Assembly: GCA_900316205.1 (NCBI GenBank)
Contig: ONBX01000007.1
Span: 1 to 64,000, forward strand
DNA: 64,000 nt
Direction of reading: 5' to 3'
DNA from: an uncultured Eubacteriales bacterium
GTDB lineage: Bacteria; Bacillota; Clostridia; Oscillospirales; Oscillospiraceae
Shown here: in pieces, positions 1 through 8,659 of the stretch
Numbering within the stretch: the stretch's first letter is position 1
Layout of the letters: each line of letters opens with the position of its first letter
Notes under the pieces: model-generated
Databases searched by the model: none
Seen by the model: the letters and a program-made list of their open reading frames with translations, nothing else
Told to the model about the DNA's origin: nothing
Translations under genes and position numbers: made by a program

Positions 1-194
1 CGCCGTGACTGAGGGAGCTCCCCTGCGTAGGGAGCGATCCCCTGATCGCTCCGTCTCCCCCGAATAAGGGCAGTCATCGTGTCAAGGAAAACATATATCA
101 GCCGTCGCCCCAATCCTTCCCCCTCGAGCGAAGGTGCCCGTAGCGCCGAACAGTGCTCGGCGGCGCACAGGGTCGGATGGGGTGGAAATCATTC
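1..194. repeat. Palindromic repeat remnants, no gene
   Basis: Gene-free left edge. It contains short GC-rich palindromic pieces: positions 1-60 hold 'gactgaggg' and 'ggagcgatcc' style arms, and about 137-175 reads GTAGCGCCGAACAGTGCTC followed by its complement. The same core recurs at about 4008-4040, so it belongs to the intergenic repeat family seen in the larger blocks at 3.5-4.3 and 8.4-9.4 kb. Short ORFs crossing it have no recognisable product. Confidence 0.6.
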
Positions 195-244
195 AAAAAA
201 ACAGCCGGTCTCCCGCGAGATACCCTCTCGTGAGAGACCGGCTG
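195..244 (-). terminator. Intrinsic terminator of the pepD-sufCB operon
   Basis: Arms at 202-212 and 234-244 (CAGCCGGTCTC with GAGACCGGCTG) form an 11-bp stem. On the minus strand it is followed by a run of T (195-201). It lies just past the sufB stop. Confidence 0.85.
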
Positions 245-253
245 CCTTTCCAT

Positions 254-1180
254 TCAGCGCAGGAAACCGTTGATGATCTGCTCCTCCGCCTGCAGCTCGG
301 TGAGGCCCAGGGTCATGAGCTTCACAAGCTGATCGCCGGCGATCTTGCCGATGGCGGCCTCGTGGACCAGCATAGCGTCCACGTTGTTGGCCTCCAGGGA
401 CGGGATGGCCAGGATCTTGCCCTGATCCATGATGATGGAGTCGCACTCAGTGTGGCCGCTGCAGGGGGCGTTGCCGGTGATGCGGGCGTTGAAGGTCTGG
501 TGGGACTCGTCCCGCGCCACAGAGCGGGACACCACGTCCGCTGTGGAGTCGGCGCCGTTCAGGTTCACCTGATAGCTGCTCACCGCGTTCTGGCTGCCGT
601 GGGTCATCAGGCGCTCCTTCACCACGAGACGCGCTCCGGCCTTCAGTTCTGCCAGGGTCGTGCGTTCCGTGGAGTCCACGCCCTTGATCTGCTCCATCTC
701 CATCTCCACACTGCTGCCCTCCTCCTGGTAGACCTCCGTCACCGGATTCAGGATGCGCTGTCCCCGGCCGTCGCCGGACCCGTAGTGCTTTTCCACATAC
801 TTGATCTTCGCGTTTTTGCCCACGAAGAAGCGATGCACACCGTCATGCTCGCTGTCCTGGCTGCCGCAGTTGTCGATGCCGCAGCCCGCTACGATCACCA
901 CGTCTGCGTCCTCGCCGATATAGAAGTCGTTATACACCGTCTCCTTCAGGCCGCTCTGAGAGAGGACCACGGGGATGTGCACGCTCTCGTTTTTGGTGCC
1001 GGGTTTCACGTGGATGTCGATGCCGCTGCCGTCTGCCTTGGAGACGATCTCAATGTTGGCAGTGCTGCTGCGGCCCGCAAGCTGGCCGTTGGCCCGGAAG
1101 TTATAGGCGCCCTCGGGCACGCTGTGCAGATCCGCGATCTCCTCGATAAGGCGCTTTTGAATGGCGTCAAGCTGAACCAT
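254..1180 (-). CDS. sufB: SufB/SufD family Fe-S cluster scaffold protein (short form)
   Basis: Scaffold subunit expected to pair with the SufC ATPase and build Fe-S clusters in the cytoplasm. The 308-residue product matches the SufBD beta-helix core, with runs such as VVIVAGCGIDNCG, HDGVHRFFVGKNAKIKYVEKH and the C-terminal VHEAAIGKIAGDQL segment. Classical SufB is about 470 residues, so this is the compact form found in Clostridia and archaea that works with SufC alone. ATG is preceded by AAGGAGGAGAAGAAC. It lies 13 bp downstream of sufC; no sufS, sufU or sufD is adjacent, so the cysteine desulfurase must be elsewhere. Whether to call it SufB or SufD is uncertain. Confidence 0.88.
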   Translation of the reverse strand: MVQLDAIQKRLIEEIADLHSVPEGAYNFRANGQLAGRSSTANIEIVSKADGSGIDIHVKPGTKNESVHIPVVLSQSGLKETVYNDFYIGEDADVVIVAGCGIDNCGSQDSEHDGVHRFFVGKNAKIKYVEKHYGSGDGRGQRILNPVTEVYQEEGSSVEMEMEQIKGVDSTERTTLAELKAGARLVVKERLMTHGSQNAVSSYQVNLNGADSTADVVSRSVARDESHQTFNARITGNAPCSGHTECDSIIMDQGKILAIPSLEANNVDAMLVHEAAIGKIAGDQLVKLMTLGLTELQAEEQIINGFLR

Positions 1181-1193
1181 GTTCTTCTCCTCC

Positions 1194-1922
1194 TTACTGC
1201 AGCTTCTGGCAGGCGCTGACCGGCGCCGCCTGGCCGATGAGCCGGGGCAGGATCTCCGCGGGGGTCCCCCGCTCCGAGATCCGTCCCTCTGCCAGCACCA
1301 GGATCTCGTCCGCGATCTGCAGGATCCGCTCCTGGTGGGAGATGATGACGATGGAGCTGTCCCGGATCTCGCTGCGCATCTTCTCGAAAATGCGGATCAG
1401 GTTCTGGAAGCTCCAGAGGTCAATGCCTGCCTCCGGCTCGTCAAAGAGGGAGAGTCGGGTATGCCGGGCCAACAGCGTCGCGATCTCGATGCGCTTCAGC
1501 TCGCCGCCGGAGAGGGAGGAATTGATCTCCCGGTCGATATAGTCTCTGGCGCAGAGACCTACCTCGGAGAGATAGCTGCAGGCCTCGGACACGGAAATCC
1601 GCTTTCCCGCGGCCAGGCGCAGCAGGTCCTTCACCCGGATGCCCTTGAAGCGCACCGGCTGCTGAAAGGCAAAGCTGATGCCTTTTTTCGCTCTCTCGGT
1701 GATGTCCAGGGCGGTGATATCCTCCCCGTCCAGCAAAATGCTGCCGGAGATGGGCTTTTCGATGCCCATGATGAGCCGGGCCAGGGTGGACTTGCCGCTG
1801 CCGTTGGGCCCGGTGATGACGGTGAATTTGCCGTCCTCGATGGTCAGATTCAAATCGTGGATGATCTCTTTTTTGACGTCATCCTCGTTGACCGCAAAGC
1901 TCAGATTCCGGATCTCTAACAT
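1194..1922 (-). CDS. sufC: SufC, Fe-S cluster assembly ATPase
   Basis: ABC-type ATPase that binds and drives the SufB-like scaffold. The 242-residue product has Walker A GPNGSGKST (about 38-46), a Q-loop (AFQQPV), the ABC signature LSGGE (137-141) and a Walker B ending in DEPEAGID (161-168). DEPEAGID is the SufC-characteristic version of the motif, setting it apart from transporter ATPases; no permease is adjacent. Start ATG has upstream AAGGAGAAAGATCC. It sits 20 bp after pepD and 13 bp before sufB, so all three are probably cotranscribed. Confidence 0.93.
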   Translation of the reverse strand: MLEIRNLSFAVNEDDVKKEIIHDLNLTIEDGKFTVITGPNGSGKSTLARLIMGIEKPISGSILLDGEDITALDITERAKKGISFAFQQPVRFKGIRVKDLLRLAAGKRISVSEACSYLSEVGLCARDYIDREINSSLSGGELKRIEIATLLARHTRLSLFDEPEAGIDLWSFQNLIRIFEKMRSEIRDSSIVIISHQERILQIADEILVLAEGRISERGTPAEILPRLIGQAAPVSACQKLQ

Positions 1923-1942
1923 GGATCTTTCTCCTTATCCTT

Positions 1943-3406
1943 TCAGTTGTCCGCCCGATTGTAGCCGTTCTTCATGTGGGTGCTCACGTCCAGCAGCACC
2001 TTGTTGAGGGTCAGGGTGCTCTGCTCCTTGGCCATGTCGCATAGCTCCTTGTTTGCCCGGAGCAGGATGGAGGCATCCTCCCCCGCCGCGATGCGGCTGT
2101 CATAAGCGCGCACGATCTGGCGCCCCTTGGTCACCACCGCCTGCTGGTAGCGCTCGATCTGCTGGGCGCAGGTGTTGTAGCCCGCGTCCGCCAAGGCGCC
2201 GATGAGGCGGCTGGCCCAGTAAAAGTTCTCCGTGGACACGTCCAGCGTCACCTTGCTGAGATAATCCGGCATCTTCGGCACATTGGGGTACACAGGCAGC
2301 AGTGCGTCAAAGGTGGTGGAGCCGAAGCACACCCACTCCAGGCCCTTCACTGCCTCGGGCTTGTCCGGGCGGATCTGGCACACGGTGGTGACGCCGGTGC
2401 GGTTGATGCCGATGGAGCGGTACATGCCCCGCTTGCCGGTGTCCTGGTTGGTGTAGGGGTTGTAGGGTGTGCCCTGATAGTGGGTGGAGAGCAGATACTT
2501 TACGTCCTCCACCGCCACCTTCCGGTCCGGCACAAAGCTCCAGGGGATGTTGTCGCTCTCCGGCGTGAACTCCGCGTCCGGCCCCTCCCAGCGGTGGGAA
2601 TAGGGCGTGAGATAGCGGCCCATGAACCAGGCCCGGGGCGTGTTGTAGATGTGGTCCATATCCCGGCGGGAGCCAAACACGTCCCGGGGATTGAAGGCGC
2701 CGTTTTGATTCAGGTCCAGGTGGTTTTCCGTGATGAACTCCCGCAGGTCCGCGGAGCAGAGATGATCCTTCTTTGCACCGAAGGCGTCCTCCAGATCAAA
2801 GGCGTCCATGCCGAACTGGTTGGGGTTCACCACCACCACATCATCGGGCACTCTCCGGGCCATCCAGTGGTGACCGCCGATGGTCTCCAGCCACCAGACC
2901 TCCTTCTCGTCATTAAAGGCAATGCCGTTGGATTCATAGGTACCGTATTTCTCCAGCAGCTCCGCCAGGCGCAGCACACCCTCCCGGGCGGAGCGGATGT
3001 AGGGCAGCACCAGCACCACGATGTCCTCTTCCCCGATGCCGCCGGGGATCTCCTTCTCTCCGCGCTTTTCGGCCTTTTTCAGCTCCACCAGCGGGTCCGC
3101 CGCCAGCACCCGGGGATTGGAGGTGATGGTCTCGGTGGCAGTCATGCCCACGTTTGCACCGTTGATGCCCGTGGCGGCCCAGATGCCGTCCTTTGGGTCC
3201 ACGCTGGGGCAGGCGGTGTAGCGCAGCGGCTTATCCGGCAGCTCGATCTCCACATGGGAGATCACGCTTTTGTATTTTCTCTTCTGGTCCCGCGGCTCGA
3301 CCACGATGAGCTTCTTGACGTCAAAATGCCCGTCATCGGTGCGGGCGATCATGGTGGAACCGTCGTTGCTGGCCTTGGAGCCAACCAATATCGTTGTGCA
3401 GGACAT
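1943..3406 (-). CDS. pepD: C69 family dipeptidase
   Basis: Dipeptidase of the peptidase C69 (Ntn-hydrolase) family, hydrolysing dipeptides with broad specificity in the cytoplasm. The 487-residue product begins MSCTTILVG, placing the nucleophile at Cys3, followed by the family block DGSTMIARTDD. Other family segments are GGHHWMARRVPDD and the middle WSFVPDRKVAVEDVKYLLSTHY region. Length is normal for the family. ATG has AGAGAGGAGAATCT upstream. It is the first gene of a probable pepD-sufC-sufB transcript, an odd partner for Fe-S assembly with no known functional link. Confidence 0.9.
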   Translation of the reverse strand: MSCTTILVGSKASNDGSTMIARTDDGHFDVKKLIVVEPRDQKRKYKSVISHVEIELPDKPLRYTACPSVDPKDGIWAATGINGANVGMTATETITSNPRVLAADPLVELKKAEKRGEKEIPGGIGEEDIVVLVLPYIRSAREGVLRLAELLEKYGTYESNGIAFNDEKEVWWLETIGGHHWMARRVPDDVVVVNPNQFGMDAFDLEDAFGAKKDHLCSADLREFITENHLDLNQNGAFNPRDVFGSRRDMDHIYNTPRAWFMGRYLTPYSHRWEGPDAEFTPESDNIPWSFVPDRKVAVEDVKYLLSTHYQGTPYNPYTNQDTGKRGMYRSIGINRTGVTTVCQIRPDKPEAVKGLEWVCFGSTTFDALLPVYPNVPKMPDYLSKVTLDVSTENFYWASRLIGALADAGYNTCAQQIERYQQAVVTKGRQIVRAYDSRIAAGEDASILLRANKELCDMAKEQSTLTLNKVLLDVSTHMKNGYNRADN

Positions 3407-3488
3407 AGATTCTCCTCTCTGCTCTTCCTATCCGTGCCGGCGGACTGATCTCAGTCCACAGACAAGATAGCCGAATTTAACCTTTCCG

Positions 3489-3517
3489 ATTCTATCACAG
3501 CCCCCAGGATTTTACAA
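3489..3517 (-). promoter_or_regulatory. Sigma-A type promoter for pepD
   Basis: Minus-strand TTGTAA (3512-3517), 17-bp spacer and TAGAAT (3489-3494), about 80 bp before the pepD ATG. Inferred from consensus match only. Confidence 0.55.
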
Positions 3518-3519
3518 GT

Positions 3520-4290
3520 ATCTCCCGCCCAAAGCCTTCCCCTCGATCCCGTCAAAGCCTCCCCCGGCCTCCCGAAAAACCTCCCCTGTGCAAGGGGAGG
3601 TGCCCCAGTGTGCACACTGGGGCGGAGGGGTTGTCCCGCACCCCTCGTAAGGACGATTCACGAATCGCCCGTCAAAGCCTTTCCCCGGCGGCCATAGTCT
3701 CCCCCAAAGGGGAGGTGTCACCGACGCCCGCGTCGGTGACGGAAGGGTCCTCTCCCCTCCTCGCCGTCGGGACGATTCACGAATCGCCTGTCAAAGCCTT
3801 TCCCCAGCGGCCATGGCCTCCCCCAAAGGGGAGGTGTCACCGACGCCCGCGTCGGTGACGGAAGGGTCCTCTCCCCTCCTCGCCGTAGGGGCGATTCACG
3901 AATCGCCCGCCTCCTGCACGTTCCCACCCCTGTCACTGCGAACCAGTGCGCACACTGGTGTGGCAATCCGTCTCCCCTTAAGCTTTCCCCTCAAGGGGAA
4001 GGTGCCTGTAGCGCCGAGCATTGCTCGGCGGCACACTGGGGCGGAGTGGTTGTCCCGCACCCCTCGTAAGGACGATTCACGAATCGCCTGTCAAAGCCTT
4101 TCCCCGGCGGCCATGGCCTCCCCTGCAAGGGGAGGTGTCACCGACGCTCGCGTCGGTGACGGAAGGGTCCTCTCCCCTCCTCGCCGTAGGGGCGATTCAC
4201 GAATCGCCCGCCTCCTGCACGTTCCCACCCCTGTCATTGCGAACCAGTGCGCACACTGGTGTGGCAATCCGTTTCTCCCCGTCTTTTCCC
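3520..4290. repeat. Dispersed palindromic repeat block A
   Basis: No credible gene. Units of about 119 bp beginning GACGATTCACGAATCGCC recur at about 3652, 3771 and 4071, with a partial at 3891. Each unit carries a GTCAAAGCCTTTCCCC arm and a perfect hairpin (TCACCGACGC/GCGTCGGTGA). A larger segment of about 200 bp (3771-3971) is repeated almost exactly at 4071-4272, about 300 bp away. Both large copies end in a sequence starting TGTCAYTGCGAACCAGTGCG and reading into TGGCAATCCG, a common bacterial intergenic palindrome. ORFs through this block are repeat artefacts. Confidence 0.85.
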
Positions 4291-4321
4291 GCGATTCCTA
4301 CGCTTCCCCCTATTCTCCATC

Positions 4322-4350
4322 TTGCAACTTGTCGAAAATTATGGTAACAT
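4322..4350 (+). promoter_or_regulatory. Sigma-A type promoter for the moxR operon
   Basis: TTGCAA (4322-4327), 17-bp spacer and TAACAT (4345-4350), 28 bp before the moxR ATG. It lies at the end of repeat block A. Confidence 0.55.
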
Positions 4351-4378
4351 AACATGATTTGTTTTTCTGGAGGTTTTT

Positions 4379-5323
4379 ATGACTACCATCAATTCCGTTG
4401 GAAAAGCCAAACAGATCGTACGGGAGATCAGCAAGGCCGTCGTCGGCAAGGACGAGGTGCTGATCAAGATCCTGCTTGCGGTGATCGCAGGCGGTCATAT
4501 CCTGATGGAGGACATCCCCGGCGTGGGCAAAACCACCATGGCCGTGTCCCTCTCCAAGGCTCTGGGCCTGGACTATAACCGCGTCCAGTTCACCCCGGAC
4601 GTGCTTCCCTCCGACATCACCGGCTTTTCCATTTACGATAAGCACAGCGGTGAGATGCGCTATCAGAAGGGCGCTGTGCTCTGCAATCTTTTCCTGGCGG
4701 ACGAGCTGAATCGCGCCACCAGCCGCACCCAGTCCGCCCTGCTCCAGGCCATGGAGGAAGGCGAGGTCACGGTGGACAACAAGACCTACCCCGTCCCCCA
4801 GCCCTTCGTGGTCATCGCCACCCAGAACCCCACCGGCGCCAAGGGCACCCAGATGCTTCCCGACTCGCAGATGGACCGTTTTATGCTCCGCCTCTCCATC
4901 GGCTACCCCGAGCATGAGGACGCCATTGAGATGATCCGCCGCAAGCAGAGCGGCATGAGTCCCGAGGATGTGGAGCAGGTCGTCACCCGGGACGAGATGA
5001 TGCAGATCCGCAAGGAGGCCGACGGTGTCTTTATCAAGGACAGCGTCATCGAATACATCGTCTCCCTCTGCGAGACCACACGTAAGGATCCCCGGATCCT
5101 CCAGGGTGCAAGTCCCCGTGCCTCCCTCGCTTTGACCTCTCTGGCCAAGGCCACTGCATGGATCCAGGGCCGGGACTATGTTCTCCCCCGGGACGTGCGC
5201 TTTGTCTTCAGCGATTGTATTGAGCACCGCCTGATCTGGGCGCCGGAGCTTGCCCGTTCCGAAGATCGTTTCCAAGTGCTGGAGGAGCTTTTCAACTCCG
5301 TTCCCGCCCCGGCCATCCGTTGA
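4379..5323 (+). CDS. MoxR family AAA+ ATPase
   Basis: MoxR ATPases act as chaperone-like remodelers, often for partner DUF58/VWA proteins; the exact substrate here is unknown. The 314-residue product has Walker A GVGKT (48-52), Walker B LFLADELNRA (104-113), sensor 1 IATQNP and the C-terminal lid segment SPRASLALTSLAKATAWIQG. ATG is preceded by TGGAGGTTTTT. It overlaps the DUF58 gene by 4 bp (ATGA-like junction), and that gene overlaps the transglutaminase gene. This gives the conserved MoxR-DUF58-TgpA triad. Confidence 0.95.
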   Translation: MTTINSVGKAKQIVREISKAVVGKDEVLIKILLAVIAGGHILMEDIPGVGKTTMAVSLSKALGLDYNRVQFTPDVLPSDITGFSIYDKHSGEMRYQKGAVLCNLFLADELNRATSRTQSALLQAMEEGEVTVDNKTYPVPQPFVVIATQNPTGAKGTQMLPDSQMDRFMLRLSIGYPEHEDAIEMIRRKQSGMSPEDVEQVVTRDEMMQIRKEADGVFIKDSVIEYIVSLCETTRKDPRILQGASPRASLALTSLAKATAWIQGRDYVLPRDVRFVFSDCIEHRLIWAPELARSEDRFQVLEELFNSVPAPAIR

Positions 5324-6270
5324 TCATGCCTACCTTAGCTTTTCTTCTTTACCTGCTGATCCTGGTCGCCCTGTGGCTCTTCCGTATGGCTTATGTGGGT
5401 TGGCTGGGCTCTTATCTCTTTGCCTGCGCCCTGGTGATCCCGCCGGTGCTGCTTTTGATGAGCCTGCCCTCCATGCTGCGGCTGAAGCTGGAGCTGGAGG
5501 TCGCCCCCACCCTGACCCGGAACGCGGAAGGGAAACTCAAGGTTCTCTTTCTGAACCGTTCCCTCCTCCCGCTGCACCGGGTCTCCGTCTGGCTGGAGGT
5601 GGAAAACCGCTTCACCGGCGATGTGAAAAAGGACCGCTTCCACTATATGGGGCTGGTCTCCAGCCGCGGTGAGCTTCCTCTGCCCACGGACTACTGCGGC
5701 CAGCTCCAGTGCAAGGTGGTTCGGGTTGAAGTCCGGGATCTGCTGGGCTTCATCAAACTCCTGCGCAAATGCCCGGAGAGCGTGATCTGCACGGTCCTTC
5801 CCGTGGCCAACGGTCCTGCCGTTCCGCCGGACTTTGATCTGGCTCTGGACACTGCGGAGCAGCTCAAGCCCAAATACGGCGGCGGCTATTCCGAGGAACA
5901 CGACCTGCGGGAGTATCGCCCCGGTGACACGGTGAACAGCATCCACTGGAAGCTCAGCTCCAAGACCGACGAGGTCATCGTCCGGGAGCCTCTCATCAAC
6001 GCCAACCAGAACGTCTTTCTGGTCCTGGGCCGCATCGGCAAGGAGGACCGGGGTCTGGAGGTGCTGTACTGGATGTCCCTGGAGCTCTGCATGCGGGAGA
6101 TCCCCCACACCATCGTGGCGGATTCCCTGTATGACGTCACCAACGAGGCGGAGACCATCGACGCGCTCTGCACCGTGCTGGCAAATCCCATGGACAAGCC
6201 CTGTCCCTTTGATCCGGCCGGGGCCCGCGCCATCTTCATCGTGACCGACGGGGAGGTGACTGTACCGTGA
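5320..6270 (+). CDS. DUF58 domain protein
   Basis: Membrane-anchored DUF58 protein, usual partner of MoxR ATPases; biochemical role unknown. The 316-residue product has two N-terminal hydrophobic segments (about 5-22 and 30-48), a beta-rich middle, and the DUF58 signature REYRPGDTVNSIHWKLSSK (197-215) leading into the conserved VRE. Translationally coupled at both ends: its start overlaps the moxR stop and its stop overlaps the next start by 4 bp. The C-terminus resembles a degenerate von Willebrand A fold. Confidence 0.9.
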   Translation: MIMPTLAFLLYLLILVALWLFRMAYVGWLGSYLFACALVIPPVLLLMSLPSMLRLKLELEVAPTLTRNAEGKLKVLFLNRSLLPLHRVSVWLEVENRFTGDVKKDRFHYMGLVSSRGELPLPTDYCGQLQCKVVRVEVRDLLGFIKLLRKCPESVICTVLPVANGPAVPPDFDLALDTAEQLKPKYGGGYSEEHDLREYRPGDTVNSIHWKLSSKTDEVIVREPLINANQNVFLVLGRIGKEDRGLEVLYWMSLELCMREIPHTIVADSLYDVTNEAETIDALCTVLANPMDKPCPFDPAGARAIFIVTDGEVTVP

Positions 6271-8429
6271 GCCGTCTCCTCAACCGCCTCGCCAATCTCT
6301 TTTTGCTCTGCCTCGGCATTTTCAGTCTCCTTGCCATCATCGCAAGCAGCTTTCAATGCCGTTACGACCGCTCCCTCTGGCTGTGGATGCTGGTGCTCTG
6401 CGTCCTTCTCTGGGTGGCAGGCTCCTTCCGCCGCGGCTTCTGGATCGGCATGCCCATCGCGGCCGCCCTTCTTTTCCTGGCCTATCGCTTTTACGGCCGA
6501 AACCCGATGCTGCAGCTGCAGGATCTGATCGATCATATCTCCGGCGCGTTTTACACCCATATCATGCATCCGGGAGAGAGCTATCCCTATCTCAACGCGG
6601 CGAACTCCCACTCCCTGATTTTGCTGTTTGTGGGCTTTCTGCTGGCTGCCTATCTCTCCACCGCACTGACCTCCCGCAGTATGCGCATCACCCTTGCCCT
6701 GCTGGAGACCGTGCCCATCTTCACGGCCTGCGCCATGGTAAACGGCGAAATGCCCGCCATTGCCAGCGCCGGGATGCTTCTGTTCTGGTTCCTGCTGCTG
6801 GTGGGCGGCGCGGGCTATCACACGGAAGGGAATCTGGGGCGCACCGTCCTCTGCTGCGTTTTGCCCATCGCATTGATTCTGGGCGGGCTGCTGGTCCGCT
6901 TCGACCCTGCCAAATACGAGTACACCCCGAGAGACCAGGAGCTGGCCGAGCATTTCGATAAGCTCAGCCGCTATTTTGATCTCTTTACCGGCAAGACCAA
7001 AGAGCAGCAGGCCTTCACCGCTGATCCCGATCAGCCAAGCAGCACCAGCGCTCCCCGCTCCCAGTTCAAGCCTTCCTGGGATAACAACGACAGCATGCAG
7101 CTGGAGACCGAGTTTGATGCGGAGCACGCAGACCTTCGCCTGATGCAGGTCCGTGCCCAGACCTCCGGCAGACTTTATCTGCGCACCCAGTCCTTCGGTG
7201 ATTACACCGGCACCGGCTGGCGTGCCGCCGAGGAATTGAGCTCCGGTTCGTCACTGCCCTTCACGGCCTTCGCCGCCGAGCTCTCCCCTGAAGGCGTAAA
7301 GCGGGATGTGGACATCCGCAGCTTTCTGGATCTCAGCGCGCTCTGTATCCCCTATTACGCCGCTGTCTCCTCCGGCTCTGACGTCTCCGTCACCGCCGAA
7401 GATCAAAGCAGTTACCGCGTCAGCTACATCGACTACAAGGGCAGCGTGGACACGCTGGTCCTCCCTGCGGAAGCGGCAGCTGCCGAAGTCAAGTATCGCT
7501 CCCACGCTCACAGCGTCTATACCCGTCTGCCGGAAGCCACCCGTGCCGCAGCGCTCCATCTCTGTGCGGATGTCGGCATCCGGGGTGACGATCCTAACCT
7601 GGTTCAGACCATTGCGGATTACGTAAGCGGAAGCGGAGAGTATGACCTGACGACCGGGCCCTATCCCTCCACCGATTACGCCATCTATTTCCTCACCGAG
7701 TCCCACCACGGCTACTGCATCCACTTTGCCACGGCCGCAGCCGTGCTCTACCGCTCCTTCGGCATCCCGGCCCGGGTAACGGAGGGCTTCGCGGTGGAGA
7801 CCCGCGGCGGCTTCTATACCGATGTTGTTGCCGGTGACGCTCATTGCTGGGTTGAGATCTATCAGGATGGCCTGGGCTGGTACCCCGTTGAGGTCACCGC
7901 CCGGGGCGGTCTGGCCACGGCCCTGCCGGATGCCACTCCCTCCCCCAGTCCCATGCCGGAGCCGGAACAGCAACCCTCCCCCAGTCCCGATCCCGCCAAC
8001 GGGATGCAGGAACAGGGCGGTGGCGGCGGCGGTCCCGGACCTACCGAGACGCCGGAGCCGGAACCTGTTGACGAGCCCGGCAACGGCTTCCCCTGGTGGC
8101 TGCTGCTGATCCTGCCGGCTTTGGTTCTGCTTTTCTTCCTGTGGTACGGTCTGGCCCGCGCCCGCTTCCTCGGCCAGACACAGCATGCCGATGGCCGCCG
8201 GGCCGTCATCGCCTGCTGGCGCTACGCCAAAATGGCCGCGGCCTTCGGCAGTGAGATCCCCCCTGTGATCGTACAGAAGGCGGAAAAAGTCACCTTCAGT
8301 CCCCACACCATCCAGCCGGAGGAACTGGAGCAGTGCAAGACGGAGCTGCAGACCCTGATCGAAACCGTTTACCCGACGCTGGATCCCCTCGGCAAGCTCC
8401 GCTTCCGCTTCTTCCGCGGCATGAAATGA
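6267..8429 (+). CDS. Transglutaminase-like membrane protein (TgpA type)
   Basis: Large membrane protein with an extracytoplasmic transglutaminase/protease-like domain. The 720-residue product has about five N-terminal membrane helices (up to about residue 220). The transglutaminase core follows: Cys484 in GYCIHFATAAAVLYRSFGIPARV, His526 in GDAHCWVE, and Glu542 in YPVEVT, where many relatives have Asp. After this come a Pro/Ser/Glu-rich linker (about 555-605), a final helix (about 609-628) and a cytoplasmic tail. It ends the moxR-DUF58 operon. The linker resembles cell-wall spacer sequence. Substrate unknown. Confidence 0.9.
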   Translation: MSRLLNRLANLFLLCLGIFSLLAIIASSFQCRYDRSLWLWMLVLCVLLWVAGSFRRGFWIGMPIAAALLFLAYRFYGRNPMLQLQDLIDHISGAFYTHIMHPGESYPYLNAANSHSLILLFVGFLLAAYLSTALTSRSMRITLALLETVPIFTACAMVNGEMPAIASAGMLLFWFLLLVGGAGYHTEGNLGRTVLCCVLPIALILGGLLVRFDPAKYEYTPRDQELAEHFDKLSRYFDLFTGKTKEQQAFTADPDQPSSTSAPRSQFKPSWDNNDSMQLETEFDAEHADLRLMQVRAQTSGRLYLRTQSFGDYTGTGWRAAEELSSGSSLPFTAFAAELSPEGVKRDVDIRSFLDLSALCIPYYAAVSSGSDVSVTAEDQSSYRVSYIDYKGSVDTLVLPAEAAAAEVKYRSHAHSVYTRLPEATRAAALHLCADVGIRGDDPNLVQTIADYVSGSGEYDLTTGPYPSTDYAIYFLTESHHGYCIHFATAAAVLYRSFGIPARVTEGFAVETRGGFYTDVVAGDAHCWVEIYQDGLGWYPVEVTARGGLATALPDATPSPSPMPEPEQQPSPSPDPANGMQEQGGGGGGPGPTETPEPEPVDEPGNGFPWWLLLILPALVLLFFLWYGLARARFLGQTQHADGRRAVIACWRYAKMAAAFGSEIPPVIVQKAEKVTFSPHTIQPEELEQCKTELQTLIETVYPTLDPLGKLRFRFFRGMK

Positions 8430-8612
8430 TAGCACACGCCCGTCAAAGCGCAGGGTCGGCTATCAGCCGCCCGTTTCAAGGCCCTCGATTCGCTGCCTAC
8501 ACAGCATGAATGAATTGAGATTGCCTGTCAATATGTAGGGGCGGCTATCAGCCGCCCGCCCGGAAGCCCTCGATTCGCTGCATCTGCGAAACAAAATGCC
8601 CCTTACAGGAAA
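8430..8612. repeat. Short palindromic repeats after the transglutaminase gene
   Basis: Two copies of GGCTATCAGCCGCCCG (about 8457 and 8546), each followed by CCTCGATTCGCTGC, about 90 bp apart. No gene seen. Confidence 0.6.
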
Positions 8613-8652
8613 ACTCCGAAGAGGAAATGAACCTCTTCGGAGTTTTCTCTTT
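8613..8652 (+). terminator. Intrinsic terminator of the moxR operon
   Basis: Arms ACTCCGAAGAG (8613-8623) and CTCTTCGGAGT (8633-8643), followed by TTTCTCTTTT. It is about 180 bp past the last stop codon, so repeat sequence is transcribed with the operon. Confidence 0.75.
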
Positions 8653-8659
8653 TGCAAAG

